From positions 1-64,000 of the forward strand of contig SCSV01000286.1 in NCBI GenBank assembly GCA_004297555.1: a stretch of 64,000 nucleotides of DNA, read 5' to 3'. Below the pieces are notes generated by a model. That model saw nothing but the letters and a program-made list of their open reading frames with translations, did no database searches and had not been told where the DNA came from. The DNA is from Salinibacterium sp. (GTDB taxonomy: Bacteria > Actinomycetota > Actinomycetes > Actinomycetales > Microbacteriaceae). This document shows, in pieces, positions 27,123 to 35,835 of this stretch. A program made the position numbers and the translations under genes. Every line of letters begins with the position of its first letter. Positions within the stretch are counted from its first letter, which is position 1.

Positions 27123-28792
27123 TTGTGTCCTTTCCTCGGTGGAAGTCCTTCGCCCATGCCACTGGGCGGTTTCGTCAGCTCCGGTACGGCATAGCTCCAG
27201 CGCGGGATGATGCCCATCAAGCGCTCCCGCCGCTCCTTCATGTTTTCCACGTAACCGCGGTGAGCGGTGATGCCGCTGAACCCGAGCGTCGACTCCAACG
27301 CGAAGTTGCCCATCTGCTGCCACGCGCGCGCGCTGACAAAGCCCTCCTTAGCCATCTGCTTGTAGATGGGAAGGATGCGCGGACTCTTGCAGATGCAGAG
27401 GTGCTTGTCGGGGCCTCTGAGATAGCGCGGGTGTTCGGCGGTAGAGCACGTCTCGCACCTCGGGATGCGCAACTGGGACATCAGGCGCGGTCTGCAGCAG
27501 TCGACCGGGTGATTGAAGGAGAGGACCTCTTCCTTCTTCTTGCCCTTCTGCTCTGTCTTGTGTTGCTTGCGCGCTACTTGGAGGAACAATTTCAGGTCGC
27601 CGCCGGGGGGAAAGCACAAGATGGAGTTGTCAATCCATACTTGCGAGCGCTTCAGATTGTGGCGCGTGAGCCAGTTTTCGAAAGTACGGCCAGAGCGACC
27701 ACAGTTGTGCACCACGTACCCGTTAGCGATAAACGTCCCACACGTAGTGGTGATGTCGACTACCTCGCGTACTCCGAGAGGAGTACGCCGAAGGACGCGT
27801 GGCCGATTCATCGACGCCCATCGCGCTCCCATTCCGTCACGCATCAAGACAGCACGGAAATTGGAGAGGAGACGCTTAGGGCGGACGGTTCCGAGAAGCT
27901 TTACAGCTTCGGTGAATCCGCCGCGTAGGTAGCGTTTGGCATTTGCTACGCCCTTCACACGCTGAATCTCAGAGCGTCCAAACTTGAATCCGAGCTGGTC
28001 GAAAAGTTCACTGACATGGTCGAGCGTCGACCCGACATTCTGCGCGAAGCCGAGAATGGTTCCGCGCTTTTTCGTAGGACCTCTAGTTCCCCCAACGTGC
28101 CCCTCACCATCAAGGAACCCGGCAAGGTAACCGAAGTCGTATCCCGTCGGAGGCGCCCATGGCGCGAACGGTCGAACGAGGCGAGAGCTGCGCATTGCGG
28201 TGATACCTGACTCCGCTTGGAGCTTTCTGTACCCACTTCGGTATCCGTCCCACTGTTGCATTTGGTCGACACGAACCCAAGCTTGCGAAGCGCCTTTCAT
28301 ACTTCCGTTGAGGAACTGGTGGTCAGCTGACGAAATGATGGAACCGCCATCCGACGTGTCGACCTGGAAGACTTCCGCGACGCGACGGACAACGTTGGTT
28401 ACAACACCAGCGGTCCATCGACGTGCACCTCTCGACGTTAAATTGCGATGCCCGTCAGGACGCTCAGGTCCATTCTCGGTTACGCCCAGAATCTCATCAC
28501 CGACCTTCAGGTCGCCGAGCGGTTTCCATTCCAGCATCCCAGTAAGTACGAGCGTCTCTGGGACCAAACAGAATGGAATACCCACCGCAACCTCATCCCG
28601 ACCCGGCGCTTCACCGATGAACGCAACGAGCGCGTCACGTGGACCGTCTCCCCAGACCGGCTCTTGACCGTTCAGCGGACACTGGTCGCACTTCGCGCCC
28701 CACTTGCGCGGGTCATCGGAGCGGAAGCCCCAACTGGTCGGTGGCGTCTGGCGGTGGTCGACCTTCGACTCGCCGTAGATTCCCTCACGCAT
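27119..28792 (-). CDS. Uracil-DNA glycosylase superfamily protein, interrupted by an intein
   Basis: FIGEAPGRDEVAVGIPF|CGRSGRTFENWL after removal; extra Cys (CDQCPL; CETCSTAEHPRYLRGPDKHLCIC). Confidence 0.82.
   Translation of the reverse strand: MREGIYGESKVDHRQTPPTSWGFRSDDPRKWGAKCDQCPLNGQEPVWGDGPRDALVAFIGEAPGRDEVAVGIPFCLVPETLVLTGMLEWKPLGDLKVGDEILGVTENGPERPDGHRNLTSRGARRWTAGVVTNVVRRVAEVFQVDTSDGGSIISSADHQFLNGSMKGASQAWVRVDQMQQWDGYRSGYRKLQAESGITAMRSSRLVRPFAPWAPPTGYDFGYLAGFLDGEGHVGGTRGPTKKRGTILGFAQNVGSTLDHVSELFDQLGFKFGRSEIQRVKGVANAKRYLRGGFTEAVKLLGTVRPKRLLSNFRAVLMRDGMGARWASMNRPRVLRRTPLGVREVVDITTTCGTFIANGYVVHNCGRSGRTFENWLTRHNLKRSQVWIDNSILCFPPGGDLKLFLQVARKQHKTEQKGKKKEEVLSFNHPVDCCRPRLMSQLRIPRCETCSTAEHPRYLRGPDKHLCICKSPRILPIYKQMAKEGFVSARAWQQMGNFALESTLGFSGITAHRGYVENMKERRERLMGIIPRWSYAVPELTKPPSGMGEGLPPRKGHK
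27704..28570 (-). mobile_element. Intein with LAGLIDADG-type motif in UDG (289 aa)
   Basis: C1 in CLVPETLVLTGMLEWKPLGDLKVGDEI; SSADHQFL; YLAGFLDGEGHV; ends TCGTFIANGYVVHN|C. Confidence 0.9.
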
Positions 28793-28997
28793 TGAAGCCC
28801 TCGATGAGGGTGGTGAGGTTGATGATGAACTCAGTGCTCAGCTGCCCGTGCGCGAGCATGTAGAACTTCGCGGCGCGCTGGTGACAGAAGTCGCTGAGGC
28901 GCTCACCGACGAAAGGGAGCGGTGAGAGGATGACGCCGAGTCCCGTCCATCCTTCTGCGACCTTCTGCAGCTCTGCTCTGCGCGCGTCCGTCAGCAC
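28785..28997 (-). CDS. Hypothetical protein
   Basis: VLTDARRAELQKVAEGWTGLGVILSPLPF...; start uncertain. Confidence 0.35.
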   Translation of the reverse strand: MLTDARRAELQKVAEGWTGLGVILSPLPFVGERLSDFCHQRAAKFYMLAHGQLSTEFIINLTTLIEGFNA

Positions 28998-29065
28998 GAT
29001 GACCCCGAGATGATGAGTAGAAAAAAAGAGTGATGGTTGTCTCCAGCATCGGCACTCCGAACAGC

Positions 29066-29100
29066 GCGCCGGTGGATGCGGAGACAGCACCCACCGGCGC
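29066..29100. repeat. 10-bp inverted repeat hairpin (possible terminator)
   Basis: GCGCCGGTGG / CCACCGGCGC, 15-nt loop, in the gap after 29175..29717(-). Confidence 0.5.
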
Positions 29101-29174
29101 TCACTTCGAAGATGCGTGTTGCAGGCACTGCGAGCGCTATGCACGCGCTCTCAGCTCACGCACCTTCCCTCCAG

Positions 29175-29717
29175 CTACGCCGAAGCCTGAGCGGCTCCCC
29201 GGCGGCGCGACGGCGTGGTGGCCGTCTGCGAACCCGCGACCGCCCCGTTCTTGTCGGTGGCGACCTTGGCCGGGAACTTCTTCGGGTCCTGCACGATGTG
29301 CGTGACGCCGGTGAAGGACTTCCCGGTCTTCTTGTTGGTGGTGGTGCCGATGCGCACGAACGCCTCCTTCGTGGAGAAGGAGCGGGGGTCGACGGGCTTG
29401 GCCTCCTTCGGCCACGGAACCCCCAGACCCTCGTACAGCATCCGCTTCAGGCGACCGAGCGCCTTCTTCTTGTCGGTCTCCGAGTCCGCCGCGGCGGGCC
29501 ACGTGAACCACGCCTTGGAGAGCTTCTTGCCCTCCATCGCCGGGTGGTTCTTGTCGTCCTTCACGGTGAACTCGAGGATGAGCTGCGCCTTGGTCCCGTC
29601 GGCCGACATCCCACGCGAGGCATCGCTCACGATGCAGTGGTAGTCGTCCGCTTCGGGACCGGAAATGGTGTCGCCGCCGGCCGAGAAGAACGCGTCCGGG
29701 GCAGCATTGATGGCCAT
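29175..29717 (-). CDS. Hypothetical protein, possibly ssDNA-binding (next to the recombination ATPase)
   Basis: MAINAAPDAFFSAGGDTISGPEADDYHCIV..LILEFTVKDD; inferred from position. Confidence 0.4.
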   Translation of the reverse strand: MAINAAPDAFFSAGGDTISGPEADDYHCIVSDASRGMSADGTKAQLILEFTVKDDKNHPAMEGKKLSKAWFTWPAAADSETDKKKALGRLKRMLYEGLGVPWPKEAKPVDPRSFSTKEAFVRIGTTTNKKTGKSFTGVTHIVQDPKKFPAKVATDKNGAVAGSQTATTPSRRRGAAQASA

Positions 29718-29838
29718 GATTTTTTCTCTCTTTGTGTGTGGTTGTTGTGGTGTTGCGTTGGTGTTGCGGTTGAGTGGGCGTTCGTTACAGCTGGTGGAGA
29801 GCTGCCCTCCTTCTCCTCTCCACCGTCATTCGTTGTGG

Positions 29839-30771
29839 CTAGCTGCGCGCCTCCAGCAGGCCTTCCTTCACCATGATGAGGTCGAGGTTGGCGGGCTCCT
29901 CCGCTTCGAGCGTCGAGCGCATGCCGTTCTCTCCCTCGACCATGCGACTGTTCGCGCTGCCGATGTAGAGGTCGGTCGGCGCGGTGTGGATAATGGTCTC
30001 GGTGTGCTTGACGAGGTCGCCGGTCGGGAGCACCTCGGCGGTGATGTAGTCGTCCGAGACGCGGTTCTCCGCGGTGTCCGGTACGTACCGGGTCTCGAGA
30101 CTCTGGTAGAGAATCCAGTTCGCCTTCCGTGCGAGCTGCGCTGCCATCGCAGGTGACAGGTTCAAGCCGGCGTACGTGCCCTTCTTCTTGAAAGCGGTAC
30201 GTGCCTTGTCGTCTCCAGGTGCTTCTTTCGCGTGCGCGATGGCGATGACATGGACGTATTGCGAGACCTGGGACAGCAGGTCGATGAACTCGCCGAAGTC
30301 CGCGTTGAACAGCTGGTAGCCGTTGTTGTCCTTCACGTCACCGAGGAAGCGCTGGCTGGTCACGCGTGCCGCCTCCGCCTGAGCCCAATCGAAGTACTGC
30401 GTGACCGAGTCACAGGCCAGAACGTCGAAGTCGAGCCCGTCGTTCGCGCGGGCGTACTCGAGCATCTGCTGCAGAAGCTGTTTCGCTTCGAGCAAGCTGG
30501 TGACTTCGTAGGTGTCGTCGGGATGGGGGATGCGATTGAGCGCTTCGAGTGTCGGGATGGCATTGCTGTCCGAGATGAGCCACTTGACCTTACGGCCGTG
30601 GAGCGTACTCACTGCGGTAGTCTTCCTCACCTTCGGCCAGCCGTAGAGCACGATGAAGCGCTTGCCGCTGCGCAACGCTTTCTTGCCGGGAGTGAATCCG
30701 CTCCCGCTGGGTGGAGCCACGACAGGTGCGCTCACCACTGCTGCCGAACCGTTTTTCTTCTTGCTTGCCAT
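29839..30771 (-). CDS. RecA-like/Sak4-type (AAA_24) ATPase
   Basis: KRFIVLYGWPKVRKTTAVSTLHGRKVKWLISDSNA; FDVLACDSVTQYFDWAQ; VIAIAHAKE. Confidence 0.65.
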   Translation of the reverse strand: MASKKKNGSAAVVSAPVVAPPSGSGFTPGKKALRSGKRFIVLYGWPKVRKTTAVSTLHGRKVKWLISDSNAIPTLEALNRIPHPDDTYEVTSLLEAKQLLQQMLEYARANDGLDFDVLACDSVTQYFDWAQAEAARVTSQRFLGDVKDNNGYQLFNADFGEFIDLLSQVSQYVHVIAIAHAKEAPGDDKARTAFKKKGTYAGLNLSPAMAAQLARKANWILYQSLETRYVPDTAENRVSDDYITAEVLPTGDLVKHTETIIHTAPTDLYIGSANSRMVEGENGMRSTLEAEEPANLDLIMVKEGLLEARS

Positions 30772-30834
30772 GTCCGTCCGTCTCCTTGAAAGTTACGAGT
30801 CACCAATAGCAGGTGGGGCTGACATTCATCCGCA

Positions 30835-31779
30835 TCACACGACCCCCACGTAGGCGTCACTCAATCTGCTCACCTTGTCCCTGAGAACCACGTCGCCTTC
30901 GTCATTCACCCAGGCGTAGCCCTTGCGCTGGTTCTGCTTGAAGAGGTGCTTCTCCGGGCCATCGCCCCAGCAGCGCTCATAGTAGTGGCAGGGTCCGTAC
31001 TTGCCGACGCACGACGGCATGCGCTTGGGGAAGATGGCGCGGAGGCGCTTGTAGAGGAGTGCTTTTTGGTGGTCGTCCTTTGGCTTGTTGCCGTCCTGGC
31101 CGCAGACCTCGTACTTGTTCAGCTCACTGCACGCCTCGTCGACTCGCGCGTGAATCTCGAGCCGTGCATCGTTCACCAGCTGCTCGACGGCCTCGCGTTC
31201 GCGCTCGCCGACTTCGACTTCGAACTGTTGCACGCGGCCGAAGTTGTCTCCGCCGGCCTTGCAGATGACGTCGACGATGGCCTTCTCAGCTCCATGCCCC
31301 ATTGCCTCGGCGAGAATGCCCAGGTTCACGTTCCACTGCTTCTCGTCGTGCTCGGAGAAGAAGATGGTGCTCTTGAAATCGCGGATGGCCTTCCGCTTAC
31401 CGAAGCTCAGTTCCTCTCTATCCGCTTTGGCCGTCATGCCGAATGGAAGCGTGCGCTGTTTCTCCTTCGCGGTGGACGACGGAATGGGTGGGCCGGCGAG
31501 GCGCTCGTCGTAGAGCTTCTTCGCCAGCTCGATGTGAGGGTGGTACTCGGGCGGGAAGGTGTAGAGCCCTTCGACACTCCATCCCTCCAACAGTGCGTGG
31601 TAGAGCGTGCCGACGTGAAGGTAGTCCGGCGTCTTGACCGGGAAGAGGGCCAAGATGTACTTGAGGAGAAAGAGGCGCCAGCACGTTTGGGTCACCGTCC
31701 AGAACGTGGAGCCGCGCGGGGTACCGGTTCCAGGGTCACCGGTGCGCTTTCTGGAGGGCTGTGCAGGTCGTCCGTCCAT
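30835..31779 (-). CDS. PD-(D/E)XK nuclease (RecB/Cas4-like)
   Basis: HVGTLYHALLEGW; KRKAIRDFKST; C-terminal C..GPCHYYERC. Confidence 0.65.
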   Translation of the reverse strand: MDGRPAQPSRKRTGDPGTGTPRGSTFWTVTQTCWRLFLLKYILALFPVKTPDYLHVGTLYHALLEGWSVEGLYTFPPEYHPHIELAKKLYDERLAGPPIPSSTAKEKQRTLPFGMTAKADREELSFGKRKAIRDFKSTIFFSEHDEKQWNVNLGILAEAMGHGAEKAIVDVICKAGGDNFGRVQQFEVEVGEREREAVEQLVNDARLEIHARVDEACSELNKYEVCGQDGNKPKDDHQKALLYKRLRAIFPKRMPSCVGKYGPCHYYERCWGDGPEKHLFKQNQRKGYAWVNDEGDVVLRDKVSRLSDAYVGVV

Positions 31780-31813
31780 CCGCGACGGCTTCTCTCATGG
31801 GCCGTGTGCTCGT

Positions 31814-31852
31814 TGCAACAAAAAAAGTGACGGTGTCACAAGAAAAGTGACA
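31814..31852. promoter_or_regulatory. Two tandem TGTCAC-N7-GTGACA-type palindromes, 1 bp apart
   Basis: TGCAACAAAAAAAGTGACG-g-TGTCACAAGAAAAGTGACA, 35 nt upstream of the start at 31779 (-). Confidence 0.65.
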
Positions 31853-31859
31853 CCGGGGC

Positions 31860-32036
31860 TTAAACCACGTGAGGGTGCGTCCTCACGTTCTCGCGAACGA
31901 GTCTCGAGAGCTTCTCGAACAACGGCCTCAACCGTTCGATGGTGGCGTGTGCCTTGTATGCCTCGTGCACCGCGTTGTTCGTTCGGAACCACGGCTTGGC
32001 GTGTGAGCGAACGGTCTTCGGGTCACGTGCGTCCAT
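31860..32036 (-). CDS. Hypothetical small protein (58 aa, below the ORF-track cutoff)
   Basis: My translation: MDARDPKTVRSHAKPWFRTNNAVHEAYKAHATIERLRPLFEKLSRLVRENVRTHPHVV*. Confidence 0.4.
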   Translation of the reverse strand: MDARDPKTVRSHAKPWFRTNNAVHEAYKAHATIERLRPLFEKLSRLVRENVRTHPHVV

Positions 32037-32039
32037 GCT

Positions 32040-32291
32040 TCAACTCCTCTTCGGGTCAATCTTCTCGCGGTGTCTCTCGACGAGAGATTTCAGCTCCTCG
32101 CGGAATTTTCCCGTCAGCTCAGAAACCGCGACGGCCTCGGGGGACTTGCTCCAGCGCTCATGGCAACCGGGGCACATGCCGGCGTGTGGCGAGAAGATGA
32201 AGTTCGCCATGCCAGTGAACGGGTCGATGGTGGAGTAGCTGTTCCTGCAGATGACGCAGGTCCAACAGTGGAGGGGAGGGTCATCGCCCAA
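32040..32291 (-). CDS. Hypothetical zinc-finger protein
   Basis: HCWTCVICRN..HAGMCPGCHERW; TTG start with upstream AAGGAGA. Confidence 0.4.
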   Translation of the reverse strand: MGDDPPLHCWTCVICRNSYSTIDPFTGMANFIFSPHAGMCPGCHERWSKSPEAVAVSELTGKFREELKSLVERHREKIDPKRS

Positions 32292-32820
32292 TCTCCTTCT
32301 GCATCTCTCGCCAGTCACCTTCGATGACCCAACCGCACTCGGTGCAGCTCCAGCCGATGGGCTTCAGCTCGTAGCGCTCGTTCCACTGGTAGTGAAACGA
32401 GACGCAACGGGAGTTTTTGAGGACGCAGGCAGGGCTCATACTGCCGTGCTTGAAGCCAATGCGTTGAATGACGATGAAACGGTAGTACCAGAGGACGAAG
32501 CGGAAGCGGAGACGGGGAAAGAACGTGGTCAGCTCGAAGCGAACGCGCTGCTTGAAGTTCCACCAGCCCCACCAGCGGGTCGAGAACTTGTCGAGCGCGA
32601 TTCGGAACTCGTGACACTCCTGGTGCAGGTGAATGGGAGTGACGCAGTTGGGCAGGGGGCAGACGAGAGCCCCATCGCACTCGTCACAGTTCAAGTAGGG
32701 ATGTGGAAGTGGGGACGTCGGTGGGAGAGGTGCGTTGATGCCCATGCAGTGTGGGCATGCTTGTCCCGGAGGACGACCGTGCGCGCAGCCGAGCACGGGT
32801 GGTATCGCAGGTGACGTCAC
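32281..32820 (-). CDS. Cys-rich hypothetical protein
   Basis: CPHC; CDECDGALVCPLPNC; CTECGW. Confidence 0.45.
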   Translation of the reverse strand: MTSPAIPPVLGCAHGRPPGQACPHCMGINAPLPPTSPLPHPYLNCDECDGALVCPLPNCVTPIHLHQECHEFRIALDKFSTRWWGWWNFKQRVRFELTTFFPRLRFRFVLWYYRFIVIQRIGFKHGSMSPACVLKNSRCVSFHYQWNERYELKPIGWSCTECGWVIEGDWREMQKEIGR

Positions 32821-33128
32821 TCGGTCTCTCGCTTGTGCTCACGCAGCGTGGAGATGAACGCTGAGCGACAGGCGGCGGTGCAGGCGGTCACCGCTGCTCT
32901 CAAGTCACCCCTGCACACCGGACCTTGAATGCGAGGGTCGCGCTCGTCAATCTCGAGTTCCTGAACGAACTCGATGAGCACGTCCAGCTCCTCGTTGAGG
33001 TGCGCGTCGAAGAACAGCTGCACCATGGTCGCCTTGTTGTGGTTTGAGGCATCTGAAGCCAGGATTTTCCTGACGAGGTCGAGGGACGAGATGGCTGCTT
33101 CGGGTACCTTCGCGGAGGGGCCGGGCAT
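32817..33128 (-). CDS. Hypothetical protein
   Basis: MPGPSAKVPEAAISSLDLVRKIL...; overlaps. Confidence 0.4.
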   Translation of the reverse strand: MPGPSAKVPEAAISSLDLVRKILASDASNHNKATMVQLFFDAHLNEELDVLIEFVQELEIDERDPRIQGPVCRGDLRAAVTACTAACRSAFISTLREHKRETE

Positions 33129-33397
33129 CAGACTGAGCGCTCCACGCGCAGAACCCCGCGTCGTTTTTTCGTGATGGGAAGGCGACCAATGAAACGGAGC
33201 CGGTCCCACGGGCGCGGAAACTCTCCACACAGCGTTGAGGTCCACAGAAATTCTGGTGTCACGAAGAAGGTGACGGTCTCTCCGGTAGTATGGTCCAGAA
33301 ACGAAAGGTCGGCCTCGGTGGCCCTACCTTTCTTGTCGAAGAGCATTCCCGACCCGTCGAACTCGTAGTGCGCGTAGCGCTTCCACTTGTCACCTAC
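33128..33397 (-). CDS. Hypothetical protein
   Basis: ORF 33128..33421 with an internal GTG start fitting the operon overlap. Confidence 0.4.
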   Translation of the reverse strand, partial: VGDKWKRYAHYEFDGSGMLFDKKGRATEADLSFLDHTTGETVTFFVTPEFLWTSTLCGEFPRPWDRLRFIGRLPITKKRRGVLRVERSV

Positions 33398-34980
33398 AGC
33401 TTGTCGTCGGAGACTGTCCAAAGGCCGACCTCTTCAATTCTCGATGCGCGCGCCTCCAATCGTGCGACCAAGTCTGCGAGTGATTGTTCTTCGGAGACAG
33501 TCTCCAAAAAAGTGACATTCTGCGCAAGAGGCTTGAGCATCGATGACAGCGCGGCGGTACTTTCGCCTGTGCCGGCGATGCCTTGTGCCTGTACCAGCTT
33601 CTCGTACTGCCGCTCGGCAACCACCTCGTCAGCTCCTCCCTCGATGCACAGGTAGTAGATGGACACCGGCCGTCTCATGTTCTCGGGCTGACGTGCCGGG
33701 TCGATTCGACCCTCGCACTGCAGCTGCTTCATCGGTCGCCAGTCGAAGTCGCAAAAAATCATGCACGCGGCGCGCACCAGCGTGGCTGATTCGTTGACCG
33801 CGTCCATGGTGCAGACCAGAACGGGACACGACGAGGGAGCCTTGCCTTCTAGTGCGGGAACTTCATCGTCACGCTTCCAGCGCTCGATGACTTCGTCTCG
33901 CTTCTTGGCGACCACGTCACCGGTGGCAAGGAGCGCACCGATGCGAAGATTGGCGAGGTGAACCATCAGTTGCCGCGCGTGCTCGCGCTTGTACGTGTAG
34001 ATGACGACCGGCTCACCCAGCTCTTCGGCCAGCTCGGCGGCGTACTTCAACTTCTGCTCGGCGCACTTGCGCAGGGCCTCGTCGATGGTGCCGCCCTCCT
34101 TCATCTTGGCCACTTTGGCCGGTGACACCCTGAACGCTTCGCTCTTCGGGGAGAGGCGCTTGAGGATGCGCTGGACAGCCGGCAACTCGCCGTATGCCTC
34201 CTTGACGCTGCGCGAGAGCATGAGAGAGGCGGTGTCGTCTATCAGCGCTTGCTTGTACTGTGGCCCCATGAAGTCGCCGACGATGCGCCCGAAGCCACCG
34301 TTGGTGACGTGCATGAAGAAGTAGCGGTCAGCCCACCTGCGGAAGCTTCCCGCGTAGCCCATCTTGCACGTGTCGAGCAGGTTGTAGAGGTCCTTGGGCC
34401 GATTGTGGACAGGCGTCCCGGTAAGCAACATGGTGACGTTGGACTTCGCGACCAACGGCCTGACTGCTTGCGAAGTACGAGTCGAATAGGTCTTCAGGCG
34501 ATGTGCTTCGTCACAGATGAGGCTGCCGAAAACGATTCCGTGCGCAATACTTGCCTGCAGGAGCTTGGGTACGCTCTCGAAACTCACAATGGGGAAGTGG
34601 TGCTCGGCGTTGGGGACCTCACCCTTCATCACCGGCAGCCACGTGTCGAGCTGGCGCTTCGAGAAGTCCTCTTCGCTCTCCCCTCTCCTACGGTACTTCG
34701 GTTCGTCGTTGCAGAGCACCGCAGTCTTCGCTTCGGGCCACACGCGCGCGATTTCTCGTCTCCAGTCTCCACGGGAAATCGCGGTGGTGATGATGGGCGT
34801 GACATTGCCGTCGTTGTTCCGTTCCGCGCGTAGCTTCACTGCAGCAAGTGCTTGACAGGTTTTTCCAAAGCCTCGGCCATCAGCGAGGATACGCCCACGA
34901 TGGAAGTCAGGCGGCTCGCTCAAGAACTCCGCACCAGCACGCTGATAGGACCTCAACTTCCACTCGTCCATCCAGGTCAT
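33394..34980 (-). CDS. SNF2-family DEAH-box helicase
   Basis: ILADGRGFGKTCQALAAV; LICDEAHRLKTYSTRTSQAV; MLLTGTPVHNRPKDLYNLL; QCEGRIDPAR. Confidence 0.88.
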   Translation of the reverse strand: MTWMDEWKLRSYQRAGAEFLSEPPDFHRGRILADGRGFGKTCQALAAVKLRAERNNDGNVTPIITTAISRGDWRREIARVWPEAKTAVLCNDEPKYRRRGESEEDFSKRQLDTWLPVMKGEVPNAEHHFPIVSFESVPKLLQASIAHGIVFGSLICDEAHRLKTYSTRTSQAVRPLVAKSNVTMLLTGTPVHNRPKDLYNLLDTCKMGYAGSFRRWADRYFFMHVTNGGFGRIVGDFMGPQYKQALIDDTASLMLSRSVKEAYGELPAVQRILKRLSPKSEAFRVSPAKVAKMKEGGTIDEALRKCAEQKLKYAAELAEELGEPVVIYTYKREHARQLMVHLANLRIGALLATGDVVAKKRDEVIERWKRDDEVPALEGKAPSSCPVLVCTMDAVNESATLVRAACMIFCDFDWRPMKQLQCEGRIDPARQPENMRRPVSIYYLCIEGGADEVVAERQYEKLVQAQGIAGTGESTAALSSMLKPLAQNVTFLETVSEEQSLADLVARLEARASRIEEVGLWTVSDDKL

Positions 34981-35735
34981 TTGGACAGCTCCTTCCTCGC
35001 GTACTTCGCAGCCATCGCGGCGACAAGCTTCAAGCTCTTCTCAGTGGCTTTGAACCACCCTTCGCGCTCGGTCCGGTACGGCGACAATTTCGCTCTCGCC
35101 TGTTCCTTCGTGAGGTCCGACACGCCAAGAAGCAACAGTTCCTCGTTGCCACAACGTTGTGCTGGAGCAGCAGTGCTTCCCACCCGAATCTGATTCCTTC
35201 TCTCGTCCAGCCCGAAGAAGGCCATCAGGCGTTCTCCGGTCCAACCGTACTTCCTCGGGGTCACCCACGGCATTCCGAGTTCAGCAGGTGCCTTGAGGGA
35301 AGACCATCTGAAGTCATCGATGGAGAGCTTGACCTCTGGAGGGAGGAGAGCCGTAACTGTCCTGAGGATGTCCTCCTGGGCCACCGGACAGTGAAATGTG
35401 AACGTGGCATACGGTGGGTCCTTTCGCGTAAGGCGCTTCCCCGATTGGACGCACACCCAGAAGTACCCTTGGGCGTACGCAGCACGAACACAGACCCTCC
35501 AGGCTTCTGAGCCGTCGAACGCCATTCCCCAACTGAGCCCCTCGCTGAGATTGGGCGTCTTGAGTGGGCTGTTTTTCATCAACCCCTCCCACCCGGCGTG
35601 GCTCACACCGAAATAGGAACGAGGACGTCCCAGACGCCCGTCGGGAGGGTAACCGTCTTGAGCCCACTGGCGGAGTCGCTCAGCCGGCGACAACTTCCCT
35701 CGAATGTGCTTCAGCATCAGTTGCTGTGGTGTCAT
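34977..35735 (-). CDS. Hypothetical protein
   Basis: 252-aa ORF; 4-nt overlap with helicase. Confidence 0.5.
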   Translation of the reverse strand: MTPQQLMLKHIRGKLSPAERLRQWAQDGYPPDGRLGRPRSYFGVSHAGWEGLMKNSPLKTPNLSEGLSWGMAFDGSEAWRVCVRAAYAQGYFWVCVQSGKRLTRKDPPYATFTFHCPVAQEDILRTVTALLPPEVKLSIDDFRWSSLKAPAELGMPWVTPRKYGWTGERLMAFFGLDERRNQIRVGSTAAPAQRCGNEELLLLGVSDLTKEQARAKLSPYRTEREGWFKATEKSLKLVAAMAAKYARKELSK

Positions 35736-35755
35736 GGAGTCCCCTCTAGTGCGGT

Positions 35756-35835
35756 TGAGTGTAAGTAACTAATCAAGTACTCTTATATACACGAGTGTGT
35801 GTATATGGAAATACTTGATTAGTTACTTACACTCA
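35756..35835. repeat. AT-rich dumbbell: perfect 24-bp inverted repeat enclosing an inner 8-bp stem
   Basis: TGAGTGTAAGTAACTAATCAAGTA (35756-35779) / TACTTGATTAGTTACTTACACTCA (35812-35835); inner ATATACAC (35785-35792) / GTGTATAT (35799-35806). Confidence 0.95.

Noticed and set aside
14158-28792. Definite claim of hypermodified phage DNA
   Set aside because: ThyX, dNMP kinase, UDG and GT genes are suggestive only; no hydroxymethylase or DNA glucosyltransferase could be identified by eye.
33257-33275. TGTCACGAAGAAGGTGACG match to the palindrome
   Set aside because: Lies inside ORF 33128..33397 and encodes TVTFFVTP; probably a coding coincidence.
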